From NCBI GenBank assembly GCA_025716855.1, contig JAIXMQ010000034.1, positions 124,001-188,000 of the forward strand: a stretch of 64,000 nt of DNA. The letters run 5' to 3'. The translations under genes were made by a program, and so were the position numbers. This document shows, piece by piece, positions 59,364 through 64,000 of the stretch. Numbering within the stretch: position 1 is the first letter of the stretch; the number at the start of each line of letters is the position of its first letter. The DNA is from Pilaira anomala (taxonomy: Eukaryota; Mucoromycota; Mucoromycetes; Mucorales; Mucoraceae). The notes under the pieces are model-generated. The model was not told where the DNA came from. It did not search any database and saw only the letters and a list, made by a program, of their open reading frames with translations.

Positions 59364-62284
59364 TTACTTTTGATGTCTTTCAATATCTTTCAATGTCCAT
59401 AAAGAAACACCGGTTTGATTAGTTTCATAAGGTTGAGCCATAGATCTCAAGAACTTTTTAGCAATCACTAAAGACATATCGGTTGATAAGTTGGTAGATG
59501 CGTCCGTCACATATTGGTTAATCCATTTTGGTAATTTAGCCCTTTTGTCTGCTCTTGCAAATCTCTGATTTTTGAAAATAAGTATTTTATAACATAAAAA
59601 AAAAAAAAATAGAGAGATTTTACCTTATCTGCAAACACCATTAATCCATAATCTGTTTTACCTCTCAAGACTCTTCCAACACATTGAGCTGCATGACGCA
59701 TGGCGTCAAATGTCAAAAAATCATTTTCTCTGATATGTAAATTATCACGAAGGTATTCTAAACGTGCCTTCAAGATACGAGATTCCGTATACTGATAAGG
59801 AATACCAAACATAATTACGGCTCTACCATAATTATGATCGAAATCAATTCCTTCCGATACTTTACCTCTTGCCACAGATAATAAAATAGCTCCTCTACCA
59901 TTATCACATGCTTTTCTATAATTCGCTAAAGCTAAACTGGTTTCGGCTGCATCTGGTGTCTCTACAAAGATCAATTTATATTTCCATGCTTCATTCAATA
60001 TACCCATATCATTCCACATCGATACAATTGATTCCATATAAAGATAACTAGGAAAGAAACAAACCATACCGTCAGGTACAATCTTTGCAAATTCAACCAT
60101 AATCTGTCCAAAGTTACGAACTACGGCTGGGTCGTTACGTACTTCGAATTTTGAACTGATCGCTACTTGATCTGATCCTCTAGTGATCACCATCGGCAAG
60201 AAACAGTTTCGGGAAAGTGTCATGGGGTAACTTTCTTGAACTACTGCTTGAAAATTAAGCATCTTGGGGTACATATCAAGGGGGGATAAAGTACCGGATG
60301 TAATTACAACTGTACTGAATCGATCAAATACAGGCTTAATTGCTATTGACGCATCTAGACAACTAAAGAAAAAAAAAAGGGGGAGGGGAGGGGAGGGGGC
60401 ATTAAGAATAAATATCAATTTAAATAAATAAAAGACTTACGTGAAATGTAAAACTGGGTTTGGAATAGTAGCAGTTTCAGTTTCAAATGGCTCTAAAATA
60501 AGTAAGAATCCTTTATCATAAGTAGAAGTCAAGGTGGCAAAAGAAGCAACTTTTTGTAAACTTGAGAAATGTTCTAAATCAGTTAATTCTAAAGTTCGAA
60601 CTAAACTTGCAAGACGTTCAGCACAGAATCGAAGTGGTTTTCTTTCAATGTAAGTGACGTCCTTTAAATGTTGTAAAAAGGAAGCTGGTGTTTCTGCTAC
60701 TACGTGCATTACACGAAGACGAGTCTAATGTCAACAATTAAAAATAATTAATATCCTCATGACTCTTTATTTATATATATATATATATATATTACCTTTA
60801 GGTATTCAATAAATCTTCTCAAGAATGCTACAAAATGTTCTGCTCTTCTAATATTACCAGGAACAGCTTCTTTTAATAAATCGTCAGGTAAAACAGGACT
60901 TGCCATATATGTATCTTCATCTCGAGCAGCGTTTGCATCTCGTAATCCTTCCACTAATTTTGCATATTCATTTTTTAATCGTTGGGCATCTGTTTTTTTA
61001 ATTCTAATAATAAAAGAGTTGGTACTTTATAAAATCAACCACTCTTTTCTAAAAACTTACTCTTCAATTCTATCTGCCAAAACGCCTACACTTCTTGCAC
61101 TTGCATCCAACATGGGTCGAGTAAGATCGATACTAAGTGATTCAATACAGACGTTATCAATATTATGTGCTTCATCAAATACAACAATACAATCTTTTGA
61201 TAATTCTCTTGATACTAATTCAGCTACTTTTGGATCCAACATGTAATGATAAGAATAAATTACAACATTGGCAAATGGAATCTAAAAGGAAAACCGGACA
61301 GAAAAATAAATTAAAAATTCATGCAAAAAAAAAAAAAAAAAGAGTAAAAAGGTAAATACTTACTGCGCGTCGCACAAGGTAATAAGGACAATATGTCATT
61401 TTTTTACCATAAGATTTTAAATCATCTAAAGTATATACACCATTGGGAATAGGATTGGGAGAATTAGCAGATTCCAATGTCTAATATATATAAAAATACA
61501 TTTTGATGTGAATATTGAGTTTAATTGAAATACATATATATAAAAAAAAAAAAAAAATCTACCTCATAAAAGTTACATAATTGAACTTGTTCATCTAATT
61601 CCATTGGATCATCACCATTTTGTACTGCTCCTTTTATCTTTCCAGCTTTTGCACGTACCCAACTTGCTGTCAAATTTCTACATTTTGAGTCCACTACTTT
61701 ACCCTTCTTTTCTTTAGCTACCACAGGATTTAAACACAAGTTTTTACGAGACGTTAATCCAATTCCAAAGAAATCTTCTACCAATCCTTGTTCCTTTCTA
61801 TAGGCCATCAAATGCTTTAATTCGGCTAATGCTTTATCAATTTCTGGTACAGTACGTGAACAATAAATAAATTTTCGGTGTTGTTCTGGATATTGCTGCG
61901 TAAATAATATGATAATTAATATATATTTCTCATTCCTTCTATTTTATTTCAACTATTACCATTTGGTAAGCAACAATAAGAGATAATAAGGAAACAGTTT
62001 TGCCTGTACCAGAAGGCATCTCTAATACACAATGACCCTAATAAATTTTTTCAAAAACTTGAATACGTGTTTCGATAGATCGAGTTGTTTGTTTTATTAT
62101 TTTACCTGTGCATCAAGCGACCTTTTTAAATCGCACATGTATTGGTACTGTTCCGGGTATATCTTGTCATATGGAAAGTGAACAACTAGATCGTCAATGT
62201 TGAAACTAAATGAATCGATATTAATAGTCTATAGATAAAAAGAAAAAGGAAAAAAAAAAGAGAGAGAAAGAATATTTACATCAT
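59364..62284 (-). CDS. RAD3: TFIIH DNA helicase Rad3/XPD
   Basis: Ten exons, complement of 62280-62284 (5 nt), 62106-62205, 61960-62037, 61563-61895, 61364-61480, 61061-61281, 60796-61003, 60441-60724, 59624-60362 and 59364-59564. They join to 761 residues. Walker A MPSGTGKT ends at Lys48-Thr49 and the DEAH box is at 247-250. Four iron-sulfur cysteines are at 115, 133, 168 and 203. Later motifs include [12 protein letters not shown] and [10 protein letters not shown]. This 5'-3' helicase of TFIIH opens DNA in nucleotide excision repair and supports transcription initiation. The start is the 5-nt exon ATGAT, which completes [20 protein letters not shown]; no other ATG in frame precedes this conserved N-terminus. 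All key residues are intact. Confidence 0.95.
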
Positions 62285-62465
62285 ATTCAAAATATAACAA
62301 GTTCGAAAATATATATATAAAAAAAAGGGCGCTTTTGAAAGAAAAAGAAAAAAAAAAAAAAAAGTGAATAAAGCACACGCCAAAAGGAAGCGTGACTTCA
62401 ATCCCCATGAAAAATATTTCAAAAAGAAAAATTGCTTGAAATCTTTTTCTTTTTTATACTTTAAC

Positions 62466-62710
62466 ATGTCTCAAAATCCACAAGCAGCACCACCTCCCTT
62501 TGTTACAGGTGCACCTCCACCACCTTTTCCTCCTGGCTTTATGCCACCTGCAACTGGAGCACCTCCATTCGCCGTGAATGCACCTCCACCTACTCAACCT
62601 ACTATGGTGAACGGAATTCCTGTCGCTAAACAACCTTTGAATACAACTCCTAGTCGAACTGTTTATGTCAGCAACTTGAACGAAAAAGTCAAATTAGATG
62701 GTAATAAATA

Positions 62711-62743
<33 letters not shown>

Positions 62744-63516
62744 CTAACTTGATTACTAAATAAAACCAAAAAAAGTTTTAAAGAATTCGTTACGTACTTT
62801 ATTCAAGCAATTCGGCAACGTGTTAGATGTCGTAGCTCACCAAAACATTCGTATGCGTGGACAAGCTTTTGTCGCGTTTCCTGATGAGGAAAGTGCAGAG
62901 AAAGCAATTAAGGAATTACAACACTTTGTACTTTACGATAAGCCTATGGTGCTTCAATTTGCTCGTAACAAATCCGACGTGCATGCCAAAACAGATGGCG
63001 ATTTTGAAGAGCATCGCAAAAAACGTTTAGCAAAGAAAGGTATAAAACAAAATGAATATAATTATAGGATGAAATACTGATACAACAAATATAAATAGAG
63101 GAAGTGTCCAAATTACCTCTTCCTGGATCTCATAAACCTACGTTTAAAGCCAGTAGACCTCAATCAAGTAAAAATAAAATATATTCAGCACTTTATTTGT
63201 ATACATATACTAACAATTTTCTACAATAGATGCTCCCTCACACTTTAATCCTACTGCTAATATTCCTGATGAATACTTACCTCCCAACAATATCCTTTTC
63301 TTACAGAAATTACCAGAAACGATTACTCAACAACAACTTGTGGAACTTTTCCAACGTTATCCTGGTTTCAAGGAAGTTCGTATGATTCCTACCAAGAAAT
63401 CTATTGCTTTTGTTGAATACGATAACGAACTTCAATCTGCTGTTGCAAGAAGTGAATTATCTGGACATTCATTTGGTCCTGACCAAGAAATGAAGGTTAC
63501 ATTTGCAAGAAAATAA
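62466..63516 (+). CDS. U1A/U2B''-type spliceosomal snRNP protein
   Basis: Exons 62466-62700, 62776-63039, 63099-63167 and 63230-63516 give 284 residues. A Pro/Ala-rich N-terminal extension (residues 1-60) precedes RRM1: RTVYVSNLNEKVKLDVLKNS, NIRMRGQAFVAFPDEESAEK and FVLYDKPMVLQFARNKSDV. RRM2 at the C-terminus is NILFLQKLPETITQQQLVEL, KKSIAFVEYDNELQSAVARS and a final VTFARK. NLNEK, MRGQAFV and YDKPM are diagnostic of the U1A/U2B''/SNF family, which binds U1 or U2 snRNA stem-loops. A single gene often serves both roles in fungi and insects; which applies here is unresolved. The first intron ends in CCAAAAAAAG. Confidence 0.92.
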
Positions 63517-63683
63517 TTCTTGTCTTTATTATATAACTGAAAGAACATTAGCACGACGTTCTTTTTTTTTTTTATCGTTTTCTCTTACGTTTCTCCATCA
63601 TCTTTTCTTTTTCGTGTATTATATAGAATTTTATTTGTTTTAAAAAATAAATAAAATGAAAACTTTTTTTATTATCATAATTA

Positions 63684-64000
63684 TTATAAATCCCAAACAA
63701 TTTCAGTTACATACATCGAAACAGTTTGTCTTGATTCACCTAAAGCATCTAAATCATCTACATGAATCTTTAATTGACCAGGCATACTTTCTTTTGGATT
63801 AGAAATAGCAACAGAAAGTGTTAAAGTACCACCTGGTTCAATAATTCCTGTACCATCTTCATTTAATTTTGATATCATCACAATTTCATGTGCAGGGAAT
63901 TCAGCAGGACCTTCTACTGTCACCTTGAATCGAAGCGGTACCTTCGTAGCATGGTTGATAATTGTTAAAGGTAAACTTTCAGGCATACATGCAGAATCCA
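63684..64000 (-). CDS. C-terminal part of an unidentified beta-sandwich protein (5' partial)
   Basis: The minus-strand frame is open from the right edge of the window to TAA at 63684-63686, giving the last 105 residues. The internal Met at 63986 is not necessarily the start, since the frame continues upstream (DSAC before it). Alternating hydrophobic strands (LPLTIINHATKVPLRFKVTV, GGTLTLSVAISN, QTVSMYVTEIVWDL) suggest an immunoglobulin/MSP-like beta-sandwich. I do not recognise the family. It converges on the U1A-like gene with about 170 bases between the stops. Confidence 0.6.
   Translation of the reverse strand, partial: DSACMPESLPLTIINHATKVPLRFKVTVEGPAEFPAHEIVMISKLNEDGTGIIEPGGTLTLSVAISNPKESMPGQLKIHVDDLDALGESRQTVSMYVTEIVWDL

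Noticed and set aside
1..64000. Search for CRISPR arrays, operons, phage genes or secondary-metabolite clusters
   Set aside because: No regularly spaced repeats, no polycistronic layout and no cluster enzymes are present. The genes are scattered eukaryotic functions with introns.

Overview
The window is nuclear DNA from a fungus, most likely an early-diverging one of the Mucoromycota (Mucorales type). The evidence is the very AT-rich, homopolymer-laden sequence, many short GT-AG introns, and a fungal gene set: a Kre9/Knh1-like wall protein, a Vps3844-domain protein, a Zn2Cys6 regulator, a Pat1 protein with long glutamine runs, and an RRM-bearing cellular RNA-dependent RNA polymerase. The genus is inferred; no rRNA or other marker is present.

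Layout. 0-9.3 kb: the end of an unidentified gene, a Vps3844-type membrane protein, a small SANT/Myb protein, an Acl4-like TPR chaperone, a Kre9-like secreted protein, an Apc13-like small protein, and ribosomal protein eL6. 11-19.1 kb: a membrane-anchored GDSL esterase, the decapping activator Pat1, a PQ-loop vacuolar transporter and ATP synthase subunit d. 19.1-31.2 kb: two gene-poor blocks on either side of a C2H2 zinc-finger gene, holding a foldback repeat and a poly(A)-ended retrocopy-like segment. 31.2-39 kb: a PAS protein, glucose-6-phosphate dehydrogenase, the MICOS subunit Mic60 and an MFS transporter. 39-44.5 kb: gene-poor, with a decayed DNA transposon of PIF/Harbinger type. 44.5-64 kb: an isochorismatase-fold hydrolase, an MBOAT_2 acyltransferase, a Pif1 helicase, the RdRP, a three-RRM protein, a Zn2Cys6 regulator, a small acidic protein, the Rad3/XPD helicase, a U1A/U2B''-like protein and the end of one more gene.

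Most genes are unrelated housekeeping functions; there is no biosynthetic cluster. Splice structures were assigned by hand from GT...AG sites, reading-frame continuity and conserved family motifs. Every multi-exon model listed closes in frame to a whole number of codons. The most striking result is in the splicing itself. Very small coding exons recur (5, 7, 8, 10 and 11 nt). Many 3' splice sites are AAG preceded by an A-run instead of pyrimidine-YAG. The RdRP with an N-terminal RRM and the two transposon-like repeats are the other points worth following up.
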